DNA of 35,356 nt from Streptomyces echinatus (GTDB taxonomy: Bacteria; Actinomycetota; Actinomycetes; Streptomycetales; Streptomycetaceae). The notes beneath the pieces are model-generated. The model did not search any database. It was given only the letters and a program-made list of their open reading frames with translations, and was not told where the DNA came from. A program made the position numbers and the translations under genes. Below, piece after piece: positions 22,861 through 31,267 of this stretch. The stretch lies in assembly GCF_014203595.1 (NCBI RefSeq), contig NZ_JACHJK010000033.1:1-35356 (forward strand), written 5' to 3'. Positions within the stretch are counted from its first letter, which is position 1; every line of letters begins with the position of its first letter.

Positions 22861-25800
22861 GTGCGGTACAGAATCCTGGGCGTGACCCAAGCAGCAGACG
22901 GCCGGGGCGGCGCCGTACCCATCGGCGGCCAACGGCTCCGGACGCTCCTCGCCGCCCTGGCCCTCCGCCCCGGCCGCACCACCACCCCCGACACCCTCAT
23001 CGACGAGATCTGGGCGGACGACCCGCCCCAGGACGCCCCCGCCGCCCTCCAGGCTCTCGTCGGCCGCCTCCGCCGCGCCCTCGGCAAGGACGCCGTCACC
23101 TCCACCCCGGGCGGCTACCGCCTCGAAGCCACCGAGGAGGACGTCGACCTCCACGTCTTCGAACGGCTCACCCGCACCGGCACCACCGCCCTCACCGCCG
23201 GCGACCCGGCCACCGCCCACCGCACCCTCACCCAGGCCCTGTCCCTCTGGCACGGCCCCGCCCTCGCCGACCTCCCCGACCCCACCGCGGCCACCCGCCC
23301 GAACGCGCTCCGTCTGGAGGCGGCCCGCGCCCGCGCCGCCGCGGCCCTCGACCTCGGCCGCGCCCACGAGGCCGTACCGGAGCTGCGGGAACTGACCACG
23401 GCCCACCCGTACGACGAGCCCCTGCGCGTCCTGCTCATCCGCGCCCTGCGCGACACGGGCCGCCCGGCCGACGCGCTCGCCGCCTACGAGTCCGCCCGCC
23501 GCACCCTCGCCGACACCCTCGGCACCGACCCGGGCCCGGAACTCCGGGCCCTGCACACGTCGTTGCTGAGGCAGGAACCACCGGCGCCCGCTGCGCCACC
23601 CGGCCGCCCCGCACCGGCATCCACCGCCCCATGCCCCGAGCGCACCGGAAACCTCCGCCCCCGCCTGACGTCCTTCGTCGGGCGGGAACCAGAACTAGAG
23701 GCCATCCGCTCCGACTTGTACAGGGCCCGCCTGGTCACGCTCACCGGACCGGGCGGCTCGGGAAAGACCCGCCTCGCCGAGGAGGCCGCCGCGGCCCTCC
23801 CCTCGGCCTGGCTGGTCGAGCTCGCCCCGCTCGACCGGCCCGAGGCGGTCCCCGGCGCGGTGGTCAGCGCGCTCGGTCTGCGCGAGACCGCGCTCCTGAC
23901 CAACGAGCTGGCGACCTCGCAGGCCGACCCCACCGCCCTGCTGATCGAGTACTGCGCAGCGCGCAGCCGGCTCCTGGTCCTCGACAACTGCGAGCACGTC
24001 ATCGGCGCGGCCGCCGCCCTCGCCGAGACCCTCCTCACCCACTGCCCCGGGCTCACGATCCTCGCCACCAGCCGTGAACCCCTGGGCGTCCCCGGTGAGT
24101 CGGTGCGCCCGGTCGAGCCCCTCGCCCCGGAGCAGGCGCACCGCCTCTTCACCGAGCGCGCGCAGGCCGTCCGTCCCGACGCCGGCGCGGTGCTCGGCGA
24201 CACCGCGGCCGTGGCGGAGATCTGCCGCCGCCTGGACGGGCTGCCGCTCGCCATCGAGCTGGCGGCGGCCCGGCTCAGACTGCTGACCCCACGGCAGATC
24301 GCCGACCGCCTCGATGACCGCTTCCGCCTGCTCACCTCCGGAAGCCGCACGGTACTGCCCCGCCAGCAGACCCTGCGCGCGGTCGTCGACTGGTCCTGGG
24401 ACCTGCTGGACGAGCGGGAGCGGACGGTGCTGCGCGAGGTGTCGGTGTTCGCCGGCGGCTGGGACCTCGCGGCCGCCGAGGCCGTGTGCACCGGCCCCGC
24501 GGCGGACCTGATCGGCGCACTGGTCGACAAGTCCCTCGTGGTCGCCGCCCCCCACGACGCGCACGGCACCGGCACCGGCATGCGCTACCGCATGCTGGAG
24601 ACCATCCACGAGTACGCCACCGAGCGCGCGGCCGAGATCCCCGGACTGCGCGCGGCGGCGGAGCGCCGCCACCGCGCCTGGGCGCGGTCGCTGGTGGCGG
24701 AGGCCGAGCCGCAGCTGCGGTCGGCGGCCCAGCTCCCCTGGTTCTCCCGCCTGGAGACCGAGCTGGACAACATCCGCGCGGCCCTGGGCCGGGCGGTGCG
24801 CGCGGGGGACGAGGCGGAGGCGGGTGCCATCGTCCTGGGCATCGGCTGGTTCTGGTGGCTGCGCAACCACCGCCGGGAAGGGGTGGCCTGGGTCCGGCTG
24901 GTGCTCCGCCTCGGCGTCGCCCTGGACACCCTGGCCGCGCAGGCACCGGCCGCCGACCTGACGACTGCGGACGCGCCGGCCGCCGACGCGACGGCCAGGG
25001 ACGGGTCGGCCGCCGGCTCGATGCCCGCCGAGCCGCCCGCCGACGGTCTGATGGCCCTGGCCGACCGCGTCGACCCGGTGGGTGCCTTTCTCGCCGAACC
25101 CGACGGCCGGGCCGGGCATCCACTGGCCGAGCTGCGGATGGACCTGCGCATGCTCGACCTGTTCCTGACCTCCGAGTCGAACACGGACGACCTCGCGGCC
25201 GACGAGCGGGCCCCTCGGTACATCGCGCGCGTGCGGGCAGCGTACGAGCGCGGCGGTCCCCCGGCCGCCCGTTTCCCGGGCATCGTCTGGCCGCTGACAA
25301 CCTACTACCTGGGCGGTCCGGTGGACATCCGCCCGGTCATGGCGGAGGCCGTCGCGGGCGCCCGCGAGCACGGCGCCGACTGGGAAGTCGCGGTCGCCCT
25401 GATGTACCGCGCCCATGTGACCGTCGACTCACCCGGCAACCTCCGGGGCGTGGACGAGGACCTGGCCGAGCTGCGGATCCTCAGCCGGCGCGTCGGCGAC
25501 CGCTGGATGCGGGCTCAGGTGTGCAGCGCGGCCGGCGAGGCGGCCATGGCGCGCGGCCGGTTCGACGAGGCGCGCGGCGAGTACGAGGAGGCGCTGCGCC
25601 TCGCCCACGAGGTGGGCGCGAGCGCCGAGGCGCCGTTCCTGCTCGCCCGGCTGGCCGAGATCTCCTACCGCCGCGGTGACCGGGAGGTCGCGCTGGCCGC
25701 CCTGGACGAGGCGGAGGCGGCCGCCGACCGGTACGCGGTACCGGAGTCCCGAGCCTTCGCGCTGCTGCTGCGAGCCCTGATCTCCCTGCACGACAGGGAG

Positions 25801-26289
25801 CCGGCCCGCGCCCGCGAGCTGTACGAGGCGACCCGCACGGCGATCGGGAGCGGCACCCCGCCGCCGCAGTTCGTGGCGCTCCAGCGGACGGTCGAGGGGC
25901 TGCTCGCGGCCGGCGAGGAGGGACCGGCGCACGGGCTGCCGATCGTGGCGGACGCCCTGCGCGAGGCCGTGGACCACCGGTGCGCCGAGTCGATCACGGC
26001 CGGTCTGGTGGACGTGGCGGCCTGTCTGCTGGCCCGGCTCGGCGATCTGCCGGGCGCGATCCGGCTGTTCGCGGCCGCGGACCACTGGCGCGAGGGCCGT
26101 CGGCGGCCCGAGCCGGAGCGCACCGAGGCCGCCCGGGTGCGGGCCGGTGCCCGCGCGGCCCTCCCGGCCGACCGCTACGCCGCCGAGTGCGCCCGCGGCG
26201 CCTCGCTCCGCGTGGCGGACGTCCTGCGGGAACTGAGTGCCGCGACGGCGGCCGCCGGGGGCCGTCCGGGGCCGCCCGCCGACGGTTGA
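22861..26289 (+). CDS. AfsR-like SARP regulator with NB-ARC and TPR-like domains
   Basis: A 1142-aa cytoplasmic regulator. Residues 1-~90 form an OmpR-type winged helix and ~97-245 a bacterial transcriptional activator (BTAD) domain. An NTPase of the NB-ARC/STAND type has Walker A G296-PGGSGK-T303 and Walker B LLVLDNCEHV (~376-385). The remainder is helical with TPR-like repeats (EYEEALRLA, VALAALDEAE). Such proteins activate antibiotic genes once their ATPase switch is released. An Ala/Asp-rich low-complexity insert lies at about residues 700-735 (nt ~24,950-25,060). GTG 22861 is chosen by the conserved MRYRILG start; the ribosome-binding site is weak. It is convergent with the sigma factor gene, 9 bp apart. 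No biosynthetic cluster lies in the window. Confidence 0.88.
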   Translation: MRYRILGVTQAADGRGGAVPIGGQRLRTLLAALALRPGRTTTPDTLIDEIWADDPPQDAPAALQALVGRLRRALGKDAVTSTPGGYRLEATEEDVDLHVFERLTRTGTTALTAGDPATAHRTLTQALSLWHGPALADLPDPTAATRPNALRLEAARARAAAALDLGRAHEAVPELRELTTAHPYDEPLRVLLIRALRDTGRPADALAAYESARRTLADTLGTDPGPELRALHTSLLRQEPPAPAAPPGRPAPASTAPCPERTGNLRPRLTSFVGREPELEAIRSDLYRARLVTLTGPGGSGKTRLAEEAAAALPSAWLVELAPLDRPEAVPGAVVSALGLRETALLTNELATSQADPTALLIEYCAARSRLLVLDNCEHVIGAAAALAETLLTHCPGLTILATSREPLGVPGESVRPVEPLAPEQAHRLFTERAQAVRPDAGAVLGDTAAVAEICRRLDGLPLAIELAAARLRLLTPRQIADRLDDRFRLLTSGSRTVLPRQQTLRAVVDWSWDLLDERERTVLREVSVFAGGWDLAAAEAVCTGPAADLIGALVDKSLVVAAPHDAHGTGTGMRYRMLETIHEYATERAAEIPGLRAAAERRHRAWARSLVAEAEPQLRSAAQLPWFSRLETELDNIRAALGRAVRAGDEAEAGAIVLGIGWFWWLRNHRREGVAWVRLVLRLGVALDTLAAQAPAADLTTADAPAADATARDGSAAGSMPAEPPADGLMALADRVDPVGAFLAEPDGRAGHPLAELRMDLRMLDLFLTSESNTDDLAADERAPRYIARVRAAYERGGPPAARFPGIVWPLTTYYLGGPVDIRPVMAEAVAGAREHGADWEVAVALMYRAHVTVDSPGNLRGVDEDLAELRILSRRVGDRWMRAQVCSAAGEAAMARGRFDEARGEYEEALRLAHEVGASAEAPFLLARLAEISYRRGDREVALAALDEAEAAADRYAVPESRAFALLLRALISLHDREPARARELYEATRTAIGSGTPPPQFVALQRTVEGLLAAGEEGPAHGLPIVADALREAVDHRCAESITAGLVDVAACLLARLGDLPGAIRLFAAADHWREGRRRPEPERTEAARVRAGARAALPADRYAAECARGASLRVADVLRELSAATAAAGGRPGPPADG

Positions 26290-26298
26290 GCGGGGGCG

Positions 26299-28218
26299 TC
26301 ACCGGCAGGTGAAGCGGGACTCCGCCCAGTCCGCGAGAGCCGCCCGGCCGAAGGCATTGCCGTGCGGCTCCGCCACGAGCCGTACGGTCCGGTGGCCGGT
26401 GAGGTTCACATGGACGGGGACGGCCCGGTCGTGGCCCCTGACCGGGCCGGACCGCCACAGCGGGACCCCGTCCAGGTAGACGGAGAAGGAGACCTTGCCG
26501 AGGCCGAGCGTCATGTCGTCCACGCCGGCCAGTGCGTCGTACGCGGTGCACTGCCGGTTGAGGGCGATGGTGACGGAGGACGCGCCGTGGACGGTGACTC
26601 CGCGCGCGTACCGCTCGCCGCCGACCCACATGCCGTACCGCTGCCACACCCAGCTGCTCTCGCGCAGGACGATCTCGGGTGCGGTGCCGTCGCCGACGAC
26701 GTCGAAGCGCAGGTCGCTCAGCTGGTAGACGGTGGGCTCCGGCGGCGGAGCGGGGGGCGGGGTGGGCGTCGGTGTCGGCCGGGGCTCCGGTTTCGCGGTG
26801 GGGGCGGGTGCCGGGGCCCGCGTCGGGGCGGGCGTGGGGGCCGGCTTCGGCGTGGGGGACGGAGTGGGGGCGGGTGCCGCGGGTGGTGCCGGTTCGGGGG
26901 CGTGCGCCGCGGGCTTCGTCGAGGGCGCGGGCCTTGGCTTCGGCGTGGGTGTGGGCGCGGGCCTCGGTGGCGGGGGAGCCGGCGGTTCGGGCAGCACGGC
27001 CGGCGCGGACGGCGGCGGCTCGGCGGTCTTCGCCGCCGGACGACCGTCGTTCACCAGGGCCAGCGCGACCGCGGCGGCGGCCACGGCGACCACACCGGCC
27101 GCGATGCCGGCCTTCACCGGTGCCCCGAGCCCCTCGGAGGCCGCGGCCCCGCCCGCGCCGCCGCCCGCCCCGCCGGCCGCGGCGGCACCGGCGGCTCCGG
27201 CTCCGGCACCGCCGGCCACGATGCCGAGCGCCTTGGCGTACCCGGCGGCCCCGAACCAGCCGATGACCGCGACCGGGACGACACCGGGGATGCCGCTCGC
27301 GACCTCCTCGATCTGCGCCGCCGCCAGCCGGCACCTGGCGCACTCCTCCAGGTGCTTGCGCAGACCCCGCTCGGCCCGGACGCGCAGCTTGCGACGGGCG
27401 TAGGTGCCCAGCTGGTCGGCGTAGCGGGCGCACTCCTCGTCATGGGCGAGGCTGTCGCTGACGTGGGCCTGGAGGTAGGCCTGCTTCAGCCCCTCGCGGG
27501 CACGGCTGGCGAGCACCCGGGTGCCGTTGGCGTCCAGCCCGAACAGGACGGCCACCTCGCTCGGGGACTCGTCCTCCACCTCGGTGTGCCACAGCACGGC
27601 CTGCCAGCGCTCGGGCAGCGAGCGGAAGGCCCGCATGGCCATGGACTGCTCGGCCTCGTGCAGGGCGCGCACATCGGCGCCGAGGCCGGGTGAGTCGCCG
27701 TCGGCCGCCTCCGCGACGCGGCCGGCCTGCTGGGTGAAGAGGGCGAAGTCGTCGACGAGTTGCTCACGCCGGGCGGACTTCGTCCAGTGCGCGGCGACAC
27801 GCCGTACGGAGGTCAGCAGATAGGCCCGTACGGCGTGTTCGGGCCCGGAACCGCCGCGCACCGCCTGCAGCATGCGGGCGAACACCTCGGCGGTGAGGTC
27901 GTCGGCGGTGTGGCCGTCCCGGCAGCAGGTCCGCGCGTAACGCCGTACCGCGTCGGCATGCCGCCGGTACAGCTCCGCGTAGGCCGAGTCGTCCCCGGCA
28001 CGCATCCGCGCGATCAGCTCACCGTCGGCGGGCGGCACCTCCCGGGGCGGCGGCAGCACGCTTCCCCCGCGCTGGGCCGGCACGCTCCCTTCGGGGCCGC
28101 CGGAGGGACTGGAGGACGCCGGGCGCCCGCCCTGGTTCGGTACCTGGGGTGAGACCAGTCCGCGGGTCTCCGCGTCCCCGTCGTCACCGCGTGACTCGTC
28201 CCACCCGTCAACCCTCAT
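26299..28218 (-). CDS. ECF sigma factor fused to zinc finger, membrane segment and NPCBM domain
   Basis: A 639-aa protein. After a disordered start, sigma region 2 spans ~65-130 (DDSAYAELYRRHADAVRRY, DDLTAEVFARML) and region 4 ~190-250 (LPERWQAVLWHTEVEDESP). A zinc-binding anti-sigma-like HxxxCxxC (HLEECARC) follows near residue 290. Then come Gly/Ala-rich sequence, a membrane helix (AGIAAGVVAVAAAAVALALV, ~370-390), a Pro/Thr-rich linker (~395-495) and an NPCBM-like carbohydrate-binding domain (~497-639; GVTVHGASSVTIALNRQC, VSFSVYLDGVPLW). Sigma, anti-sigma and extracellular sensor are thus in one chain, as in the ECF groups with regulatory extensions (ECF52/53). It probably senses cell-wall or sugar polymers. 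ATG 28218 is used. It follows atrA on the same strand. Confidence 0.9.
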   Translation of the reverse strand: MRVDGWDESRGDDGDAETRGLVSPQVPNQGGRPASSSPSGGPEGSVPAQRGGSVLPPPREVPPADGELIARMRAGDDSAYAELYRRHADAVRRYARTCCRDGHTADDLTAEVFARMLQAVRGGSGPEHAVRAYLLTSVRRVAAHWTKSARREQLVDDFALFTQQAGRVAEAADGDSPGLGADVRALHEAEQSMAMRAFRSLPERWQAVLWHTEVEDESPSEVAVLFGLDANGTRVLASRAREGLKQAYLQAHVSDSLAHDEECARYADQLGTYARRKLRVRAERGLRKHLEECARCRLAAAQIEEVASGIPGVVPVAVIGWFGAAGYAKALGIVAGGAGAGAAGAAAAGGAGGGAGGAAASEGLGAPVKAGIAAGVVAVAAAAVALALVNDGRPAAKTAEPPPSAPAVLPEPPAPPPPRPAPTPTPKPRPAPSTKPAAHAPEPAPPAAPAPTPSPTPKPAPTPAPTRAPAPAPTAKPEPRPTPTPTPPPAPPPEPTVYQLSDLRFDVVGDGTAPEIVLRESSWVWQRYGMWVGGERYARGVTVHGASSVTIALNRQCTAYDALAGVDDMTLGLGKVSFSVYLDGVPLWRSGPVRGHDRAVPVHVNLTGHRTVRLVAEPHGNAFGRAALADWAESRFTCR

Positions 28219-28535
28219 CGCGGACAGCCCCCGACACCGGCCCAGCCCAAACCGTCACCGGCTCAGAGTGCCACAACGCGTTTTCGCGAAGGACCCCTCG
28301 CACAGCGCATCCACTCGTCCGAGCGGACTTGCCTCACACGCCCCGAACACCCTTCGGAACACCCGCCGCACCACCACCCGCCGGCACCCGCCCCGCCCCA
28401 CGGCCACCGAGCGCACTCCCGAGGCACCGACGCCGCCACGTCCCTCACAACGCACCGACGGGACCACCCGCACCCCGGGCGTGGGTCGCACGGGTGCGGG
28501 TGGGAATGCGAGATCCCGCCGAAGGCGAGCGGCGC
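28219..28535. other. spacer between atrA and the sigma factor gene
   Basis: A 317-bp C-rich spacer. It holds the atrA terminator hairpin at 28464-28503 and must contain the sigma gene promoter near its left end. No clear hexamers are seen. Confidence 0.5.
28464..28503 (-). terminator. atrA terminator hairpin
   Basis: CCACCCGCACCC (28464-28475) pairs perfectly with GGGTGCGGGTGG (28492-28503). The 12-bp stem lies 32 bases downstream of the atrA stop. Confidence 0.75.
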
Positions 28536-29381
28536 CTACGCCGGCCGGGACCGAAGTCCCTCCAGCAGGATGTCCAGCAGCCGCGAGGACGCCGCCGCCT
28601 GCTGCGCCGCGTCCGGCAGGGACGGCGCCGCCGTGGCGATCACGAGCAGCACATCCCCCACGGACACGTCCGCCCGCAGCTCACCGGCCGCCCGAGCCCG
28701 GTCCACCAGCCGTCCGACCACCTCGAGCAGCGCCCCGGCCCCGGCGTCGTCGGCCACCGAAGCGGCCTCCTCCGCCACCAGCCGCAGCTCCGCACCACCG
28801 GGCTGCAGCCGCTGCTGCGGCACCCGGGCCTCCTCGGCGGAACCGACGGAGCCGACGGAACCGACCCCGGCCGAGCCGACCGAGCCGACACCGACCGGGC
28901 CGACGGAACCGACCGACTCGGCAGCGCCCTCCTCGGCCGAACCGGCGGAGCCGACCCGCAGCACCTGCGGCGGCAGCAACCGGCCCGCCCCCGACGCCAC
29001 GGACGTCCGCAGGAACCGCGACAGTGCCGACCACGGCTCGTCCTCCTGCCCGAGCGCCGCCCGCGCCTGCTCGGTCAGCCGCGCCGTCTCCTCCTCCGCG
29101 ATCCGCCGGACCAGCACGTCCTTGCTGGGAAAGCGCCGGTACACCGTGCCGACCCCGACCCGGGCGCGCCGCGCCACGTCCTCCATCGGCGCGCCGTACC
29201 CCAGCTCGCCGAACACCTCACGCGCCGCACGCAGCACGTGCTCCAGATTGCGCTGCGCGTCCACCCGCAGCGGAGTCGTACGGGCCGCGTCCGCGCGCCC
29301 GTTGCCCGGCGCCGCGCTCATCTGCTTGCCACCGGACGCGATGGCAGCTGCAGATGCCCAATGCGTGTCCTGAAGATGCAT
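28536..29381 (-). CDS. atrA: AtrA-like TetR-family regulator
   Basis: A 281-aa protein. The HTH spans about residues 43-90 (VLRAAREVFGELGYGAPMEDVARRARVGVGTVYRRFPSKDVLV), and the C-terminal helical domain ends in LLDILLEGLRSRP. Start MHLQDTHW, HTH and C-terminus match my memory of S. coelicolor AtrA (SCO4118), an activator of actII-ORF4 and N-acetylglucosamine uptake genes. ATG 29381 follows GGGGGAAG; the frame open to 29525 lacks support. Between the two domains, residues ~140-190 are Gly-Ser-Val-rich repeats encoded by a minisatellite, which look expanded here. It is divergent from the NADH dehydrogenase gene and upstream of the sigma factor gene. Confidence 0.88.
   Translation of the reverse strand: MHLQDTHWASAAAIASGGKQMSAAPGNGRADAARTTPLRVDAQRNLEHVLRAAREVFGELGYGAPMEDVARRARVGVGTVYRRFPSKDVLVRRIAEEETARLTEQARAALGQEDEPWSALSRFLRTSVASGAGRLLPPQVLRVGSAGSAEEGAAESVGSVGPVGVGSVGSAGVGSVGSVGSAEEARVPQQRLQPGGAELRLVAEEAASVADDAGAGALLEVVGRLVDRARAAGELRADVSVGDVLLVIATAAPSLPDAAQQAAASSRLLDILLEGLRSRPA
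28832..28968. repeat. coding minisatellite in atrA
   Basis: About 130 bp of imperfect 9-bp units of the type GGAACCGAC / GAGCCGACC, coding for Gly-Ser-Val/Ala repeats on the minus strand. It lies between the DNA-binding and ligand-binding parts of AtrA. Confidence 0.8.
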
Positions 29382-29723
29382 GTCTTCCCCCGGTAATGAC
29401 GTCTCCCCCCGGAGACTCCCCGCCACTGAATACGAAGTGCGCGGAACTGGCATCGGTCCCGGCCGGACCCGCCCGTCGCGGACCCGATCGACCACATCCC
29501 CTACACCCCGTCGACACACGAACATAGTTGAGGCGGAGTCAATTCAGAAGGGGCAGGTTCCGCACAGTGCGCCCCCCGATCGGAGTACGCGGCGGGTACG
29601 TCCCGATAACGTCCCTTCCTGCCTTGTTGTCCGCCCCCGCTGACCTGCCCCCTTTCGTCCTGCACGAACACCGTCGCCGGCCCTGCGCACACCCGGCCGC
29701 CGGTCACACAAATTGCCGGGGCT
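29382..29723. other. divergent spacer between atrA and the NADH dehydrogenase gene
   Basis: A 342-bp spacer that should hold promoters for both genes. An A/T-richer patch at 29521-29550 (AACATAGTTGAGGCGG, then GTCAATTC) is the likeliest atrA promoter region. I could not define hexamers with confidence. No ORF is supported. Confidence 0.5.
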
Positions 29724-29731
29724 GTGGACAA
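29723..29731 (-). other. DnaA-box 9-mer at the ndh start codon
   Basis: TGTGGACAA is the reverse complement of the Streptomyces DnaA box TTGTCCACA. It overlaps the GTG start of the NADH dehydrogenase gene. Confidence 0.4.
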
Positions 29732-31136
29732 ACAAGAGCGCCGGGTGCGTCATGGGATGGTGAAGGAACGTGCGCGCATTCTGGTTGTCGGCGGCGGCTA
29801 CGTCGGGATGTACACGGCCCTGCGCCTCCAGCGGAAGCTGAAGGCCGAGCTGAGGAGGGGCGAGGTCGACATCACCGTCGTCACTCCCGACCCCTACATG
29901 ACGTACCAGCCGTTCCTTCCCGAGGCCGCCGCCGGATCGATCTCCCCACGCCATGTCGTCGTACCGCTGCGCCGCCTCCTGGACCGGTGCCACGTCCTCA
30001 TCGGCGAGGTGACGTCCGTCGACCACGCGGTGCGCACCGCCGCCGTCACCACGCTCGCCACCGCCGAGGAGGGCAGGACCGCCGAACTCATCGGCTACGA
30101 CGAACTCGTGCTCGCCCCCGGCTCGGTCTCCCGCACCCTGCCCGTCCCCGGTCTCGCCGAGTACGGCATCGGTTTCAAGACCGTCGAAGAGGCCATCGGC
30201 CTGCGCAACCACGTCATCGAACAGATGGACATCGCGTCCTCCACCCGCGACCCCGCGGTCCGCGACGCCGCCCTCACCTTCGTCTTCGTCGGCGGCGGGT
30301 ACGCGGGCGTCGAGGCCCTCGGCGAACTGGAGGACATGGCCCGCTACGCCGCGCGCTACTACCACAACCTCCGCCCCGAGGACATGAAGTGGATCCTCGT
30401 GGAGGCCAGCGACCGCATCCTCCCGGAGGTCGGCCCCGAGATGGGCCGGTACACCGTCACCCAGCTGCGCCGCCGCAACATCCAGGTGCTGCTGGAGACC
30501 CGCCTGGAGTCCTGCGCCGGCCGGGTCGCCGTGCTCAGCGACGGCCAGCGCTTCCCGACCCGTACGGTCGTATGGACCGCCGGGGTCAAACCGCACCCGC
30601 TGCTCGACGCGACCGACCTGCCGCGCACCGGCCGCGGCCGGCTCCGGTGCACGGACCGGCTGACCGTCGACGGCACCGAGCACGCCTGGGCCGCGGGCGA
30701 CGCCGCCGCCGTACCCGACGTCACGGCCCCCGAACCCGGCACCGAGACCGCGCCCAACGCCCAGCACGCGGTCCGCCAGGCCAAGGTCCTCGGCGACAAC
30801 ATCGTCCACACCCTGCGCGGCGAGCCCCTCCAGACCTACGCGCACAAGTACGTCGGCTCGGTCGCCTCCCTCGGCCTGCACAAGGGCGTCGCCCAGGTCT
30901 ACGGACGCAAGCTGAAGGGCTACCCTGCCTGGTTCATGCACCGCGTGTACCACCTCAGCAGGGTGCCCACCGTCAACCGCAAGGCCCGGGTGCTCGCCGA
31001 ATGGACCCTCGCCGGGCTCTTCAAACGAGAGATCGTCTCGCTCGGCTCGCTCGAACACCCCCGTGCGGAGTTCGAACTGGCGGCCGGTGGAAAGCCTCCT
31101 CACAGCCCCTCCGACGACCCGAAGGGGTCGTCCTGA
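29724..31136 (+). CDS. ndh: type II NADH dehydrogenase
   Basis: A 470-aa single-subunit, non-proton-pumping NADH:quinone oxidoreductase. The first Rossmann motif VVGGGYVGMYTA binds FAD (~residues 21-32). MTYQPFLPEAAAGS is typical of the Streptomyces family. The second motif FVGGGYAGVEALGEL binds NADH, and AWAAGDAAAVPD is the C-terminal FAD contact. The C-terminal region ~400-455 probably attaches to the membrane face. The start is uncertain: GTG 29724 is used, but ATG 29757 (MVKERARILVV) is also possible, and neither has a good ribosome-binding site. A GACGACCC hairpin overlaps its stop codon. It matches what I recall as SCO4119. Confidence 0.92.
   Translation: MDKQERRVRHGMVKERARILVVGGGYVGMYTALRLQRKLKAELRRGEVDITVVTPDPYMTYQPFLPEAAAGSISPRHVVVPLRRLLDRCHVLIGEVTSVDHAVRTAAVTTLATAEEGRTAELIGYDELVLAPGSVSRTLPVPGLAEYGIGFKTVEEAIGLRNHVIEQMDIASSTRDPAVRDAALTFVFVGGGYAGVEALGELEDMARYAARYYHNLRPEDMKWILVEASDRILPEVGPEMGRYTVTQLRRRNIQVLLETRLESCAGRVAVLSDGQRFPTRTVVWTAGVKPHPLLDATDLPRTGRGRLRCTDRLTVDGTEHAWAAGDAAAVPDVTAPEPGTETAPNAQHAVRQAKVLGDNIVHTLRGEPLQTYAHKYVGSVASLGLHKGVAQVYGRKLKGYPAWFMHRVYHLSRVPTVNRKARVLAEWTLAGLFKREIVSLGSLEHPRAEFELAAGGKPPHSPSDDPKGSS
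31113..31132 (+). terminator. small hairpin at the ndh 3' end
   Basis: GACGACCC (31113-31120) pairs with GGGTCGTC (31125-31132) around GAAG. It lies inside the last codons, so it is a weak terminator candidate. Confidence 0.4.
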
Positions 31137-31267
31137 CCGGACCCAGGAACTCCACGGACCCCCGAGGCGTCTGACGGATGTCGCCACGGCCCGCTCCCTG
31201 CCAGACTGCCCCACGTCCTCGGACGGGCCGCCCGCCCGCCCACCGCACACACGAGGCTTTCCCCACA

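Noticed and set aside
26362..27693. 443-aa plus-strand ORF antisense to the sigma factor
   Set aside because: Glycine-rich mirror of the Pro/Ala-rich linker; no motif and no ribosome-binding site.
29382..29723. Rex operator upstream of ndh
   Set aside because: No TGTGAAC-type inverted repeat was found in the spacer.
29528..31174. 548-aa plus-strand ORF overlapping ndh in another frame
   Set aside because: Arg/Pro-rich out-of-frame shadow; the ndh frame has both Rossmann motifs.
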